From contig NZ_AWOR01000046.1 in assembly GCF_000761245.1 (NCBI RefSeq), forward strand, positions 124,001-188,000: a stretch of 64,000 nucleotides of DNA. Direction: 5' to 3'. Numbering within the stretch: the stretch's first letter is position 1; every line of letters starts with the position of its first letter. The notes under the pieces are model-generated. The model was given only the letters and a program-made list of their open reading frames with translations, searched no databases and was not told the origin of the DNA. Positions 9,930 through 19,629 of the stretch are shown one piece after another. A program made the translations under genes and the position numbers. The stretch comes from Comamonas testosteroni (GTDB lineage Bacteria; Pseudomonadota; Gammaproteobacteria; Burkholderiales; Burkholderiaceae_C).

Positions 9930-11915
9930 ATGGAATTTCGGCTCACCCCCAAAGCCGGTGTTGCCGCATTGCTTGCCGCTGGCGTGCTGGCTGGCTGCGC
10001 AGCACCTTCTGCCGTTTCGCAAAACGCAGGTTCGCTGCAGGCAGGCCAGGTCAGCAGTGCCACGCGCGAGGTGCTGGCCACTTTTGCTCAAAGCCTGCCG
10101 CCTGACGATGCTCAGGATCGCGAAGATGCGCAGCGAGGCCTGATTGCCAGGCCCACGGGCCAGGTCCGGGATGTCGGTGGTAGCGTGCTCAAGGACTTTG
10201 CCTCCTTTGATTTTGTGCAGGGCACCGCGCCCGACAGTGTCAACCCCAGCCTTTGGCGCCATGCCCGGCTCAATGCCCAGGCGGGGCTGTTCAAGGTCAC
10301 CGACGGTATCTACCAGTTGCGCGGCTTTGACATAGGCAACATCACCCTGGTCGAGGGAAAGACTGGCTGGATTGTGGTGGACACGCTGACCAGCCGCGAG
10401 ATTGCCGCGGCCGCCATGGCATTTGCGCGCCAGCACTTGGGCAACAAGCCCGTGACGGCGCTGATCTTCACGCACAGCCATGCAGATCATTTTGGCGGTG
10501 CCTTGGGAGTCATCAGTCCGGCGGAAGTGGCGCGACGCAAAGTGCCCGTGGTGGCGCCTGCGGGCTTCATGAATGAGGCCACCAGCGAGAACTTGCTCGT
10601 GGGCACAGCCATGGCGCGGCGCGCCATCTACCAGTTCGGCACGCGGCTGCCGTTGTCGCCCACGGGCAATGTGGACACGGGCCTGGGCAAGAGCCTGGTC
10701 AGCGGCCATATGGGCATTCTGCCCCCCACGGTCAGCGTGGACAGGGCCGATCAGGAGATGATGCTGGACGGCGTGCGCTTCGTGTTTCACAACATGCCCG
10801 GGGCCGAGGCCCCTGCCGAGCTGACTTTCAGCATTCCGGATCTCAAGGCCTTTGGAGGGGCCGAGATTCTGGCGCAGACCATGCACAATCTGCTGCCCAT
10901 ACGCGGCGCCAAGGTACGCGATGCCTTGCAGTGGTCTGCCTATCTGCAAAAGGTGCTGGAGCAGGCTGGCGATGCGCAGGTGCTGTTCAACCAGCACAAC
11001 TGGCCGGTCTGGGGCAAGGCGCATATTGCCAGCTTCATCAGCCGCCAGCGCGATCTCTACCAGTTCATGCATGACCAGACCGTGCGCCTTATCAACCAGG
11101 GGCTGCAGCCTGCCGAGATTGCCGAGCAGATCAAGCTGCCGCCGTCGCTGGCGGCTTTCTGGGGCGGACGTGGCTATTACGGCGATCTGCGTCATAACGT
11201 CAAAGCCATCTACCAGTTCTACCTTGGCAATTACGATGGCAACCCTGCCAATCTGGATCCGCTGCCGCCTAAGCTCAAGGCGCAGAAATATGTGGCGGCG
11301 CTGGGTGGCGCAGCCAAGGTGCTGGAGCAAGGCAGTGCAGCGGCCGAGAAGGGCGACTATCGCTGGGCCGTGGAGCTGCTGCAGCAACTGGTGTTTGCCG
11401 AGCCGGACAACACGGTGGCCAAAGAGCTGCTGGCCCGTTGCCATGAGCAGCTGGGCTACCGCGCCGAGTCTGCCACCTGGCGTAACAGTTATCTGACGGC
11501 GGCGCTGGAGTTGCGCCAGGGTCTGGTGCCCATGTCCAAGGATCTATCGGCCATGGCCGAGATGATGGCGCAGATTCCGACCGAGCGTTTTCTCGAAGTG
11601 CTGGCCACACGGCTGGACGCAGTCAAGGCCGCGGACACTCGCTTTGTAATGAATCTGGCGCTGGATGATGTGGGCGAGCGCTATGTGATCTGGCTTGAAA
11701 ACGCGGTGCTGCATTTCCGCAAGGCACCAGCCCAGGATGGCGCGGATGTGTCGCTGAGTCTCAGCCGAGCCGCATTCCTGAAGCTTTTGTCCGGAGCTGC
11801 CAAGGAAGGGCAAGCGCCAGCAGCCATGAAAATCGAGGGTGACCGTGCAGCCCTGGGGGCATTCCTGAAGCTGCTCGATGCCAGCCGTCCCGACTTCCCC
11901 ATCGTCACCCGGTAG
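9930..11915 (+). CDS. SdsA-type alkylsulfatase, metallo-beta-lactamase fold lipoprotein
   Basis: Predicted to hydrolyse alkyl sulfates such as SDS to alcohol and sulfate. The 661-residue protein has a lipoprotein signal (LAGC, acylated Cys near residue 23), a metallo-beta-lactamase domain with the zinc motif THSHADHFGG near residue 180, the NNMPGAEAPAE-like sulfatase segment (here HNMPGAEAPAEL), a helical dimerisation domain (about 380-520) and a C-terminal sterol-carrier-like domain (about 540-660). This is the SdsA1/YjcS architecture. AAAGGAG precedes the ATG. The lipobox suggests a periplasm-facing membrane anchor instead of a freely secreted form. Confidence 0.9.
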   Translation: MEFRLTPKAGVAALLAAGVLAGCAAPSAVSQNAGSLQAGQVSSATREVLATFAQSLPPDDAQDREDAQRGLIARPTGQVRDVGGSVLKDFASFDFVQGTAPDSVNPSLWRHARLNAQAGLFKVTDGIYQLRGFDIGNITLVEGKTGWIVVDTLTSREIAAAAMAFARQHLGNKPVTALIFTHSHADHFGGALGVISPAEVARRKVPVVAPAGFMNEATSENLLVGTAMARRAIYQFGTRLPLSPTGNVDTGLGKSLVSGHMGILPPTVSVDRADQEMMLDGVRFVFHNMPGAEAPAELTFSIPDLKAFGGAEILAQTMHNLLPIRGAKVRDALQWSAYLQKVLEQAGDAQVLFNQHNWPVWGKAHIASFISRQRDLYQFMHDQTVRLINQGLQPAEIAEQIKLPPSLAAFWGGRGYYGDLRHNVKAIYQFYLGNYDGNPANLDPLPPKLKAQKYVAALGGAAKVLEQGSAAAEKGDYRWAVELLQQLVFAEPDNTVAKELLARCHEQLGYRAESATWRNSYLTAALELRQGLVPMSKDLSAMAEMMAQIPTERFLEVLATRLDAVKAADTRFVMNLALDDVGERYVIWLENAVLHFRKAPAQDGADVSLSLSRAAFLKLLSGAAKEGQAPAAMKIEGDRAALGAFLKLLDASRPDFPIVTR

Positions 11916-11930
11916 GGCGGTAGCCTGAAA

Positions 11931-11967
11931 ACAAAAAAACCGCATGGCTGGCACGCGGTTTTTTTGT
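11931..11967. terminator. Bidirectional terminator, alkylsulfatase / cytochrome c
   Basis: ACAAAAAAACCGC (11931-11943) pairs with GCGGTTTTTTTGT (11955-11967) around an 11-base loop. T-runs occur on both strands, fitting the two convergent genes. Confidence 0.85.
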
Positions 11968-11997
11968 TGGCAGCTTGCACTGCGTGGGAGTGGCAGA

Positions 11998-12306
11998 TTA
12001 TTTCTGCGCCAGAATCCAGGCCACCAGTTTCTTGGCGTCGGCGTCGTTCACCTGGGGATTGGCGGGCATGGGCACGGGACCCCACACGCCGGAGCCGCCC
12101 TTGATGACTTTGGCAGCCAGCTTGTCTGCTGCATCCTTTTGGCCTGCATACTTGGCGGCCACATCCTTGAATGCGGGACCAACCAGTTTCTTGTCAACAG
12201 CGTGGCAGGCCATGCAGTTCTTGGACTGCGCCAGAGCCTGATCGGCCATGGCAGGGGCCACGGCAGCGGCGGAAAGGGCGAAAGCGATCAAAAATTTCTT
12301 CATCAT
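11998..12306 (-). CDS. Small periplasmic class I cytochrome c (c551/c8-like)
   Basis: A 102-residue precursor with a Sec signal peptide (KKFLIAFALSAAAVAPAMA), leaving about 80 mature residues. The single heme site CMACH is near residue 31 and the probable axial Met is in GPVPMPANP near residue 81. Size and motif spacing match cytochrome c551/c8 electron carriers to terminal oxidases or reductases. Two tandem ATGs are possible starts; the first is used. No redox partner is adjacent, but a cbb3 oxidase operon lies about 12 kb away. Confidence 0.92.
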   Translation of the reverse strand: MMKKFLIAFALSAAAVAPAMADQALAQSKNCMACHAVDKKLVGPAFKDVAAKYAGQKDAADKLAAKVIKGGSGVWGPVPMPANPQVNDADAKKLVAWILAQK

Positions 12307-12416
12307 GGGTTCCCAGGGTGCGGGGTTAAAGTTGATCTTTTAGCGCATTGTAGTGCTTGGGTTGTGTACTCTCCAGTGCACTCTGTGTTTTGGAAAATCA
12401 ACAAAAAAGGGGATGT

Positions 12417-12656
12417 ATGTATCTGTTAGGTTTGGCAATTGTGCTGTCGCTGCTCAAGCTTGCGCAGATCGGGCCTGTCACAGGCTGGAGCTGGTGGCCG
12501 ATTCTGGCCCTTTATGGCGCGGCTGCCGCCTGGTGGGCCTGGGCCGATGCCTCCGGCTATACCAAGCGCAAGGCCATGGAGAAGATGGACCAGCGCAAGA
12601 AAGAGCGTATCGAACGTCAGAAGCAAGCCATGGCACCGGGTCAGCGACGTCGCTGA
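12417..12656 (+). CDS. Small Trp-rich membrane protein
   Basis: A 79-residue protein: one or two membrane segments (YLLGLAIVLSLLKLA, then WSWWPILALYGAAAAWWAWA) followed by a highly basic tail (KRKAMEKMDQRKKERIERQK). It matches what is known as the small Trp-rich protein family of betaproteobacteria, of unknown function. I start at ATG 12417 because AAGGGG lies just upstream; an in-frame ATG at 12357 would add 20 unlikely residues. It is divergent from the cytochrome c gene. Confidence 0.8.
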   Translation: MYLLGLAIVLSLLKLAQIGPVTGWSWWPILALYGAAAAWWAWADASGYTKRKAMEKMDQRKKERIERQKQAMAPGQRRR

Positions 12657-12796
12657 GCAGCGAATCAGGCATCGTGATTGACGATGTCTTGTGATTGTTT
12701 TGCCTGACAGCCCGCCATGGGCTAGGCATCGCTGCCTTGCAGTGCTGGGCCATAATCCAAAGAATCATTTCCCGATAACGTCTTATAGCGAACCCC

Positions 12797-14656
12797 ATGC
12801 CCGCATACCGTTCCAAAACCTCCACTGGCGGCCGCAACATGGCCGGTGCGCGCGCCCTGTGGCGTGCCACCGGCATGAAAGATGGCGATTTTGACAAGCC
12901 CATCATTGCGATTGCCAATTCCTTCACCCAGTTCGTGCCCGGCCATGTGCACCTGAAGGATCTGGGGCAACTGGTCGCGCGCGAGATCGAGGCGGCCGGC
13001 GGTGTGGCCAAGGAGTTCAACACCATCGCCGTGGACGATGGCATCGCCATGGGTCATGACGGCATGCTGTATTCGCTGCCCAGTCGCGACCTGATCGCGG
13101 ACTCGGTCGAGTACATGGTCAATGCCCATTGCGCCGATGCGCTGGTGTGCATCTCCAACTGCGACAAGATCACCCCCGGCATGTTGATGGCCGCGATGCG
13201 CCTGAACATTCCGGTGATCTTTGTTTCCGGCGGTCCCATGGAAGCCGGCAAGACCCGGCTGGCCAACCCCGAAACCAAGACCATCGAGTTCAAGAAGCTG
13301 GACCTGGTGGACGCCATGGTGATCGCGGCCGATCAGCGCTATTCCGACGCCGAAGTGGCCGAGGTGGAACGCTCCGCCTGTCCGACCTGTGGTTCGTGCT
13401 CGGGCATGTTCACCGCCAATTCGATGAACTGCCTGACCGAAGCGCTGGGCCTGTCCCTGCCCGGCAACGGCACCGTGGTGGCCACGCATGCCGACCGCGA
13501 AGAGCTGTTCCTGCGCGCCGGCCGCCGCATCGTCGAGCTGGCCCGCGACTACTACGAGAACGACAACGACAGCGTGCTGCCACGCTCCGTGGGCTTCAAG
13601 GCCTTCGAGAACTGCATCACGCTGGACATCGCCATGGGCGGCTCCACCAATACCATCCTGCACTTGCTGGCCATCGCCCAGGAAGCAGGTATCGACTTCA
13701 CCATGGCCGACATCGACCGCCTCTCGCGCGTCGTGCCCCAGCTGTGCAAGGTGGCGCCCAACACGCCCAAGTACCACATCGAAGACGTGCACCGCGCCGG
13801 CGGCATCATGGCCATCCTGGGCGAGCTGGACCGAGCCGGCAAGCTGCACACCGATGTGCCCACGGTGCATGCCAAGACCATGAAGGATGCGCTGGAGCAG
13901 TGGGACATCGTGCGCACGCAGGACGAGGCAGTGCGCCACTTCTACATGGCCGGCCCGGCCGGCATTCCCACGCAGGTGGCGTTCAGCCAGAACACCCGCT
14001 GGCCCAGCCTGGACCTGGACCGTGCCGAAGGCTGCATCCGCAGCTATGAGCACGCTTTCAGCAAGGAAGGCGGCCTGGCCGTGCTGCGCGGCAACATCGC
14101 GCTGGACGGCTGCGTGGTGAAGTCTGCAGGCGTGGACGAGTCGATCCTGGTGTTCGAAGGCCCGGCCCATGTGGTCGAGTCGCAGGACGAGGCCGTGGCC
14201 AACATCCTGGCCGACAAGGTCAAGGCCGGCGACGTGGTCATCGTGCGCTACGAAGGCCCCAAGGGCGGCCCCGGCATGCAGGAAATGCTCTACCCCACCA
14301 GCTACATCAAGTCCAAGGGCCTGGGCAAGGCCTGTGCGCTGCTGACGGACGGCCGCTTCTCGGGCGGTACCTCCGGCCTGTCCATCGGTCACTGCTCTCC
14401 CGAGGCGGCAGCCGGCGGCGCGATCGGTCTGGTGCAGAACGGCGACATCATCCGCATCGACATTCCCAACCGCAGCATCAACATGCTGGTCAGCGACGAA
14501 GAGCTGGCCCGCCGCCGTGAAGTGCAGAATGCCAAGGGCTGGAAGCCTGCTCAAGCCCGTCCCCGCAAGATCTCGGCGGCCCTCAAGGCCTATGCCAAGC
14601 TGGTGACCAGCGCCGACACCGGCGCCGTACGCGATCTGTCGCTGCTCGACGACTGA
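12797..14656 (+). CDS. ilvD: Dihydroxy-acid dehydratase
   Basis: IlvD dehydrates 2,3-dihydroxy acids in the third common step of branched-chain amino-acid and pantothenate-precursor synthesis. The 619-residue protein carries the iron-sulfur ligands in SNCDKITPG and [19 protein letters not shown], the family segment AMGGSTNT and the C-terminal [20 protein letters not shown]. The length is that of the long IlvD subgroup with a 4Fe-4S-type Cys pattern. The gene is a single unit between the small Trp-rich protein and its own terminator. Confidence 0.98.
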   Translation: MPAYRSKTSTGGRNMAGARALWRATGMKDGDFDKPIIAIANSFTQFVPGHVHLKDLGQLVAREIEAAGGVAKEFNTIAVDDGIAMGHDGMLYSLPSRDLIADSVEYMVNAHCADALVCISNCDKITPGMLMAAMRLNIPVIFVSGGPMEAGKTRLANPETKTIEFKKLDLVDAMVIAADQRYSDAEVAEVERSACPTCGSCSGMFTANSMNCLTEALGLSLPGNGTVVATHADREELFLRAGRRIVELARDYYENDNDSVLPRSVGFKAFENCITLDIAMGGSTNTILHLLAIAQEAGIDFTMADIDRLSRVVPQLCKVAPNTPKYHIEDVHRAGGIMAILGELDRAGKLHTDVPTVHAKTMKDALEQWDIVRTQDEAVRHFYMAGPAGIPTQVAFSQNTRWPSLDLDRAEGCIRSYEHAFSKEGGLAVLRGNIALDGCVVKSAGVDESILVFEGPAHVVESQDEAVANILADKVKAGDVVIVRYEGPKGGPGMQEMLYPTSYIKSKGLGKACALLTDGRFSGGTSGLSIGHCSPEAAAGGAIGLVQNGDIIRIDIPNRSINMLVSDEELARRREVQNAKGWKPAQARPRKISAALKAYAKLVTSADTGAVRDLSLLDD

Positions 14657-14721
14657 ACAATCGCCGTTACGTTTGTTTCGTCATTTCGTCAGCGCGGGCT
14701 CCCATGCTGACGGACAATCCC

Positions 14722-14755
14722 ACAGCCGCTCGATGCAAGTCGCGCGGCTGTTTTT
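14722..14755 (+). terminator. Terminator after ilvD
   Basis: ACAGCCGC (14722-14729) pairs with GCGGCTGT (14744-14751) and is followed by TTTTT. It separates ilvD from the Bug-family gene. Confidence 0.75.
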
Positions 14756-14780
14756 ATTGTCTTGCCAGAAAGTGATCTCC

Positions 14781-15788
14781 ATGTCTTTCGCTGTTCGCCC
14801 CTCCTTCTTGTTGAAGACAGCAGGGCTGCTGGTCTTGCTGGGGGCATTGACGGCGCAGGCTGCAGAAGGGCGTTACCCGCAGCGTCCCGTGCGTCTGGTG
14901 GTCCCTTTCACGCCCGGAGGCTCCACTGATATCGTGGCGCGCCTGGTTGCCGATGCCATGCACACGACTCTGGGTCAGCCGGTGGTGGTCGACAACCGCT
15001 CCGGCGCCAGCGGCTTCCTCGGGGCCGAGGCCGTGGCCAATGCGGCGCCTGACGGCTACACGATCGGCCTGGGCACCATCAGCACGCTGGTGGTCAATCC
15101 CATCATGCTGCCCCAGTCGGCACGCATAGATCCTGCCAAGGCTTTTGTACCGGTGGTTGCACTGGCGTCCATTCCGTCGGTGTTCTCCGTGCATCCCAAT
15201 ATGGGTGTGCAGAACTACGCCCAGTTCCTCACTCTTGCGCGCAGCAAGCCGGGTCAGCTCAATATCGGATCGGCCGGAGTAGGCTCCATCGGGCATCTGA
15301 TTGCCGAGCGCCTCAATGCCGATCTCAAGCTCAAGCTGCACCACATTCCCTACAAGGGGCAAGGGCCGGTGATCAGCGGTGCACTGTCGGGCGAGACCCA
15401 GGTGCTCAGCGATCAATACCCTTCGTCGGCTCCGCATGTGGCTGCGGGCCGCCTGGTTGCGTTCGCCGTGGCCGCACAGGAGCGCCTGCCGGCCCTGCCG
15501 CAGGTGCCTACGTTCAGGGAGTTGGGTCACCCTGCGCTCAACGATCTGGCCATCACCTGGTTTGGCATCGTTGCCCCGGCAGGAACGCCTCAGCCCGTCG
15601 TGACCAGGCTCAACGGCGCTGCCAACGCGGCCCTGCAGGAGCCTGCCGTGCAGGAGCGTCTGCAGGCCATGGGCGTGCATGTCTTGGGCGGCACGGCGCA
15701 GCGCCTGAGCACCATGATGGAAGAGACCGCCAAGGTCGTGCGCCAGACCGTGCGCGAGCAGGGCCTGGCGGTGGACAAGCCGCATTGA
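14781..15788 (+). CDS. Bug/TctC-family periplasmic solute-binding protein
   Basis: A 335-residue periplasmic binding protein of the tripartite tricarboxylate transporter receptor family, which is greatly expanded in Comamonadaceae and Bordetella. A signal peptide ([19 protein letters not shown]) is followed by the family opening [35 protein letters not shown] and the IPYKGQGP loop. I start at ATG 14781, which gives a compact signal peptide. No TctA/TctB membrane partners are nearby, so it is an orphan receptor; the ligand, usually a carboxylate, cannot be read from sequence. Confidence 0.9.
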   Translation: MSFAVRPSFLLKTAGLLVLLGALTAQAAEGRYPQRPVRLVVPFTPGGSTDIVARLVADAMHTTLGQPVVVDNRSGASGFLGAEAVANAAPDGYTIGLGTISTLVVNPIMLPQSARIDPAKAFVPVVALASIPSVFSVHPNMGVQNYAQFLTLARSKPGQLNIGSAGVGSIGHLIAERLNADLKLKLHHIPYKGQGPVISGALSGETQVLSDQYPSSAPHVAAGRLVAFAVAAQERLPALPQVPTFRELGHPALNDLAITWFGIVAPAGTPQPVVTRLNGAANAALQEPAVQERLQAMGVHVLGGTAQRLSTMMEETAKVVRQTVREQGLAVDKPH

Positions 15789-15942
15789 CGCTTCACATAG
15801 GACTGCCGGTGCCGGATGCCGCAGTCATCCAGGCCGGGGTTTGGCGTCTCTGAGGTCTTTGAATCGACGAATGAGGCCTTGCAGCGTTCTTGGTGCATGC
15901 AGTTTTGCAGAAACGTCATCGGCCTGCGGCACAATGCCTGAC

Positions 15943-16776
15943 ATGCTGATGTATCCGCACATTGATCCTGTAGCCGTGCAGATTGGCCCGCTGGCCGTGC
16001 ACTGGTATGGCATAACCTATCTGGTGGCCTTTGGTCTGTTCCTGTTTCTGGGCACGCGCCGACTGCACCACCCTCCATTCAAATACATGACGGGCGAGCG
16101 TGCCTGGGCGCGCAAGGATGTGGAGGACATTCTCTTTCTCGGCGTGCTGGGCGTGGTCGTGGGCGGGCGCATCGGCTACTGCCTGTTCTACAAGCCTGGC
16201 TACTACCTCTCGCATCCGCTGGAGATTCTTGCCGTCTGGCAGGGCGGCATGAGCTTTCACGGCGGCTTGCTGGGCGTCATCGGCTCCATGATCTGGTTTG
16301 CGCGCTCGCGCAAGCGCAACTGGCTGGAAGTCGCAGATTTTGTCGCGCCTTGTGTGCCCACCGGGCTGGCAGCGGGGCGGATCGGCAACTTCATCAACGG
16401 CGAGCTCTGGGGACGTTTTGCGAGTGCAGAGCTGCCCTGGGCCATGGTGTTCCCGCAAAGCGGCTCCATGCTGCCGCGTCACCCCTCGCAGATCTATCAG
16501 TTCCTGATGGAAGGGCTGCTGCTGTTCCTCATTCTGTGGCTGTACGCGCGCAAGGAACGCAAGCCCGGCCAGATCGCAGCGGTCTTTCTGATCGGCTATG
16601 GCGCCTTCCGCTTCATTGCCGAGTACTTCCGCGAGCCCGATGACTTCCTGGGCATTCTGTCTTTGGGCATGAGCATGGGGCAGTGGCTGTGCCTTCCCAT
16701 GATCGTGGCCGGTGTGCTCATGTGGGTGTGGTGCGGCAAGCGCCAGGCGTACGTGGTTCAGCGAACCACGGCCTGA
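15943..16776 (+). CDS. lgt: Prolipoprotein diacylglyceryl transferase
   Basis: Lgt transfers diacylglycerol from phosphatidylglycerol to the lipobox Cys of prolipoproteins at the inner membrane. The product (277 residues from this start) has about seven membrane segments, the opening [18 protein letters not shown], the catalytic-region HGGLLG, the signature [18 protein letters not shown] and [11 protein letters not shown]. In-frame ATGs at 15934, 15943 and 15949 all lack a clear ribosome site; 15943 gives the usual MLMYPHIDP opening. The gene ends just before a terminator. Confidence 0.96.
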   Translation: MLMYPHIDPVAVQIGPLAVHWYGITYLVAFGLFLFLGTRRLHHPPFKYMTGERAWARKDVEDILFLGVLGVVVGGRIGYCLFYKPGYYLSHPLEILAVWQGGMSFHGGLLGVIGSMIWFARSRKRNWLEVADFVAPCVPTGLAAGRIGNFINGELWGRFASAELPWAMVFPQSGSMLPRHPSQIYQFLMEGLLLFLILWLYARKERKPGQIAAVFLIGYGAFRFIAEYFREPDDFLGILSLGMSMGQWLCLPMIVAGVLMWVWCGKRQAYVVQRTTA

Positions 16777-16795
16777 AGGCCAGATCCTGGAAAAC

Positions 16796-16821
16796 GCAGA
16801 CTTCGGTCTGCATTTTTTTTT
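16796..16821 (+). terminator. Terminator after lgt
   Basis: GCAGAC, loop TTCG, GTCTGC, then A and a run of nine T. A compact, textbook hairpin 19 bases after the lgt stop. Confidence 0.88.
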
Positions 16822-16932
16822 ACGGCGCTGGCTGAGGCAGGAAAACTGCACATAATGGCTCAAAGCGTTACTGCAATTGCGGTATCTGCTTCTTCAATGA
16901 GAGCATGATGGTGCTGGAACAAGGAGATGCTT

Positions 16933-18348
16933 ATGGGCTGGGCAGCCGAGTGGATTGAGCAAACCAAGCTGTGGGTGCGCGGTGCGGAGGGCGAGAAGGG
17001 CGATGGCCAGCATCGCCCGCTGGCGCAACGCCTGGAGGCCACCTTGCGTCGTGGGGAGGAGTCGCTGTCGCCGCGCGAGCTGCGTCGCTTGCTGCAGGAC
17101 ATGCAGCAGGTGGCCGATACCGCGCTCAGCGACGTGGAGGGCGGCCGTCACGCGCAGGTGCTGATGGACTGGTATGGCAAGGCCGATCTGGCCGCACGCA
17201 AGGACTTCTGGCTGCTGGCGATCGAGAAGTTCGGCCCCGATGCCAAGGCCTTGCAGGCGGCGCGCGAGCGCTACGACAAGGCGGGCAGCGATGTGGAGCG
17301 CGGCGAGGCAGAGATGAGCCTGCGCCGCGCCCTGGTTTCATCGCGCACGCGGCTGCTGCAGCGCTTTGCCCAGCCCAAGGGCGGCATGGGCTTTTTGGTC
17401 GATATGCGTGCCGAACTGCTGGCCTTGCCCAAGGCCGAGCAGCACTATGTGGCGCTGGATGCCGAGCTGGAGCATCTGTTTTCCAGCTGGTTCGATGTGG
17501 CCTTGCTGGAACTCAAGAGCCTGAACTGGGATTCGCCGGCATCGCTGCTGGAGAAGCTGATCAAGTACGAGGCCGTGCACGATATCCGCAGCTGGGCCGA
17601 TCTGAAAAATCGCCTCGACAGCGACCGCCGCTGCTATGGGTTCTTTCACCCGCGCATGCCCAATGTTCCGCTGATCTTTGTGGAGGTGGCGCTGCTGGAC
17701 AAGATGGCGGGCAGCATGGCTCCGCTGCTGGACGAGGCCGCAGCGGCTGCCGATCTGGCCAAGGCCAATACCGCCATCTTCTATTCCATCAGCAACACCC
17801 AGACCGGGCTCAAGGGCGTGAGCTTCGGCGATTCGCTCATCAAGCATGTGGTGGAGACACTCACGCAGGAGTTCCCCAAGCTCAAGCAGTTCGCCACGCT
17901 GTCGCCCATTCCGGGACTGCGCAACTGGTTGAGCAAGAACGGCGATGCGGCGCTGGCGGAGCTGGACGACAAGCAGAAGGCGGCCCTGGAAAAAGTCGCC
18001 GGCGGAGTGAGTGCCGCGCAATTGCTGGCTGCGCTGGACGACCCCGGCTCGCTGCCGGAAAAGTCGGTGGTGCGTCAGGCCACCATGTTTTGCGCCGCGC
18101 GCTATCTGGGGCGGGAAACTGCCAAGGGCCGTCCGCTGGATGCCGTGGCACGCTTTCACCTTGGCAACGGTGCGCGCGTTGAGCGCCTGAACTGGGCGGC
18201 AGACCTGTCGTCCAAGGGGCTCAAGCAATCCATGGGGCTGATGGTCAACTATCTGTATGACCTCAAGCGCCTGGACAAGCACCGCAGCCTGTTGGCGCAG
18301 AGCAAGATTCCCGTGTCCTCGGAGATCGAATCGCTGTGCAAGGGTTGA
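16933..18348 (+). CDS. matA: Malonyl-CoA decarboxylase
   Basis: Converts malonyl-CoA to acetyl-CoA and CO2. The protein (471 residues from this start) has an N-terminal helical domain (about 1-170) and a C-terminal acetyltransferase-like catalytic domain with the family stretch DRRCYGFFHPRMPNVPLIFV, the segment SISNTQTGLKGVSFG and, near the end, VARFHLGNGARVERLNW, whose His is the likely catalytic residue. The ATG at 16933 is 6 bases after AAGGAG; the in-frame ATG at 16927 abuts that site. A binding protein and malonyl-CoA synthetase follow, which makes this a malonate-use cluster. Confidence 0.93.
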   Translation: MGWAAEWIEQTKLWVRGAEGEKGDGQHRPLAQRLEATLRRGEESLSPRELRRLLQDMQQVADTALSDVEGGRHAQVLMDWYGKADLAARKDFWLLAIEKFGPDAKALQAARERYDKAGSDVERGEAEMSLRRALVSSRTRLLQRFAQPKGGMGFLVDMRAELLALPKAEQHYVALDAELEHLFSSWFDVALLELKSLNWDSPASLLEKLIKYEAVHDIRSWADLKNRLDSDRRCYGFFHPRMPNVPLIFVEVALLDKMAGSMAPLLDEAAAAADLAKANTAIFYSISNTQTGLKGVSFGDSLIKHVVETLTQEFPKLKQFATLSPIPGLRNWLSKNGDAALAELDDKQKAALEKVAGGVSAAQLLAALDDPGSLPEKSVVRQATMFCAARYLGRETAKGRPLDAVARFHLGNGARVERLNWAADLSSKGLKQSMGLMVNYLYDLKRLDKHRSLLAQSKIPVSSEIESLCKG

Positions 18349-18460
18349 GTGCATCGCGACTCGCGCTGCACCCGGCCTGAGCCGGCTTTTGCTGCTGCGT
18401 CTTCCAACCACAAGCCCGGCTGCGGCGGTGCTGCTGACCGGGCGAGCAGAGGAGACATAC

Positions 18461-19477
18461 ATGCAGGATTCTTGGGCAAAGAGCGTGGGTTTGCAGCGGC
18501 GCACGCTGCTTGGGTCGACGGGGGCGTTTTTGGCGGCAGGGGCATCGGGCTGGACGGGCATGGCCCAGGCATCGGAATGGCCGAGCAGGCCGGTCAATCT
18601 GATCGTGCCTTTTCCTGCCGGCGGCGGCACCGACACCTTTGCCAGACCGTTCTCTGCCCAGTTCGCCAAGACCTCGGGCAAGACCCTGGTGATAGACAAC
18701 CGCGGTGGCGCGGGCGGCACGCTGGGCGCCAGCATTGCGGCCAAGTCCGCACCCGACGGCTACAACTTCTTCATGGGCGGCACCCACCATGTGATTGCGC
18801 CCTCGGTCTACCCCAAGCTCGAATACGATCTGGAGCGCGACTTCATCCCGCTGGCGCTGCTGGCCAGCGTGCCGCAGGTCGTGGTGGTCAACCCCAAGAA
18901 GGTGACGCATGCCAGCTTGCAGGCTCTGGTTCAGGACTTGCGCGCCAACCCCGGCAAGTACAACTATGCCTCGGCAGGGCCGGGATCCTCGCACCATCTG
19001 GCGGGTGAGCTGTTCAAGCTGCAGACCAAGACCCAGATCACCCATATTCCCTACAAGGGGGCGGGCCCGGCGCTGCAGGACCTGATAGCCGGCAATGTGG
19101 ACATGCTGTTCGACGGCCTGGGCTCATCGGCCCAGCATATCAAGGGCGGCCGCATCAAGGCCTTGATGGTGGCGGGCGCCAAGCGCAACCCTGCCTTCCC
19201 CGATGTGCCCAGCGCTGCCGAGTGCGGCCTGCCGGACTTCACCGTCACCACCTGGTATGGGCTATGGGCGCCCAAGGGCACGCCTGCTGCCGTGCAGCAG
19301 CAGATGCTGGACGAGGTGCGCAAGATCGGAGCAGCCGAGGACATCAAGGCTGCCTGGGCCAAGAACGGCGCCGACTATGGGCAGCTGAGCCAGCCGCAGT
19401 TTGCCGCCATGGTGCAAAGCGAGATCCAGCGCTGGGCCCATGTGGTCAAGGCGGCGAATGTGAAGATTGACTCCTGA
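18461..19477 (+). CDS. Bug/TctC-family solute-binding protein, malonate cluster
   Basis: A 338-residue periplasmic receptor with a Tat/Sec-like leader (RRTLLGSTGAFLAAGASG) and the Bug signatures WPSRPVNLIVPFPAGGGTD, LVIDNRGGAGGTLG, ITHIPYKGAGPALQD and GLWAPKGTP. A GAGGAG site precedes ATG 18461. It lies 112 bases after malonyl-CoA decarboxylase and 152 bases before malonyl-CoA synthetase, so a malonate-type dicarboxylate ligand is likely by context. No transport membrane subunits are present, so uptake must use a partner elsewhere. The twin Arg in LQRRTLLG is not a full Tat motif. Confidence 0.88.
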   Translation: MQDSWAKSVGLQRRTLLGSTGAFLAAGASGWTGMAQASEWPSRPVNLIVPFPAGGGTDTFARPFSAQFAKTSGKTLVIDNRGGAGGTLGASIAAKSAPDGYNFFMGGTHHVIAPSVYPKLEYDLERDFIPLALLASVPQVVVVNPKKVTHASLQALVQDLRANPGKYNYASAGPGSSHHLAGELFKLQTKTQITHIPYKGAGPALQDLIAGNVDMLFDGLGSSAQHIKGGRIKALMVAGAKRNPAFPDVPSAAECGLPDFTVTTWYGLWAPKGTPAAVQQQMLDEVRKIGAAEDIKAAWAKNGADYGQLSQPQFAAMVQSEIQRWAHVVKAANVKIDS

Positions 19478-19629
19478 GCCCGCTGGCCGCTTTACGGGGC
19501 GGCCTTTGCAGGCGCCCCATTTAAGAAGTGCGTTTTTTCAGTGCCTGCTGCCATCAGCCAGGCCAGGGCCGGGCCTATGATGGCCATGGACCTTTTGCTT
19601 TCACCGTTGCCCAGTTCGACAGCATCACG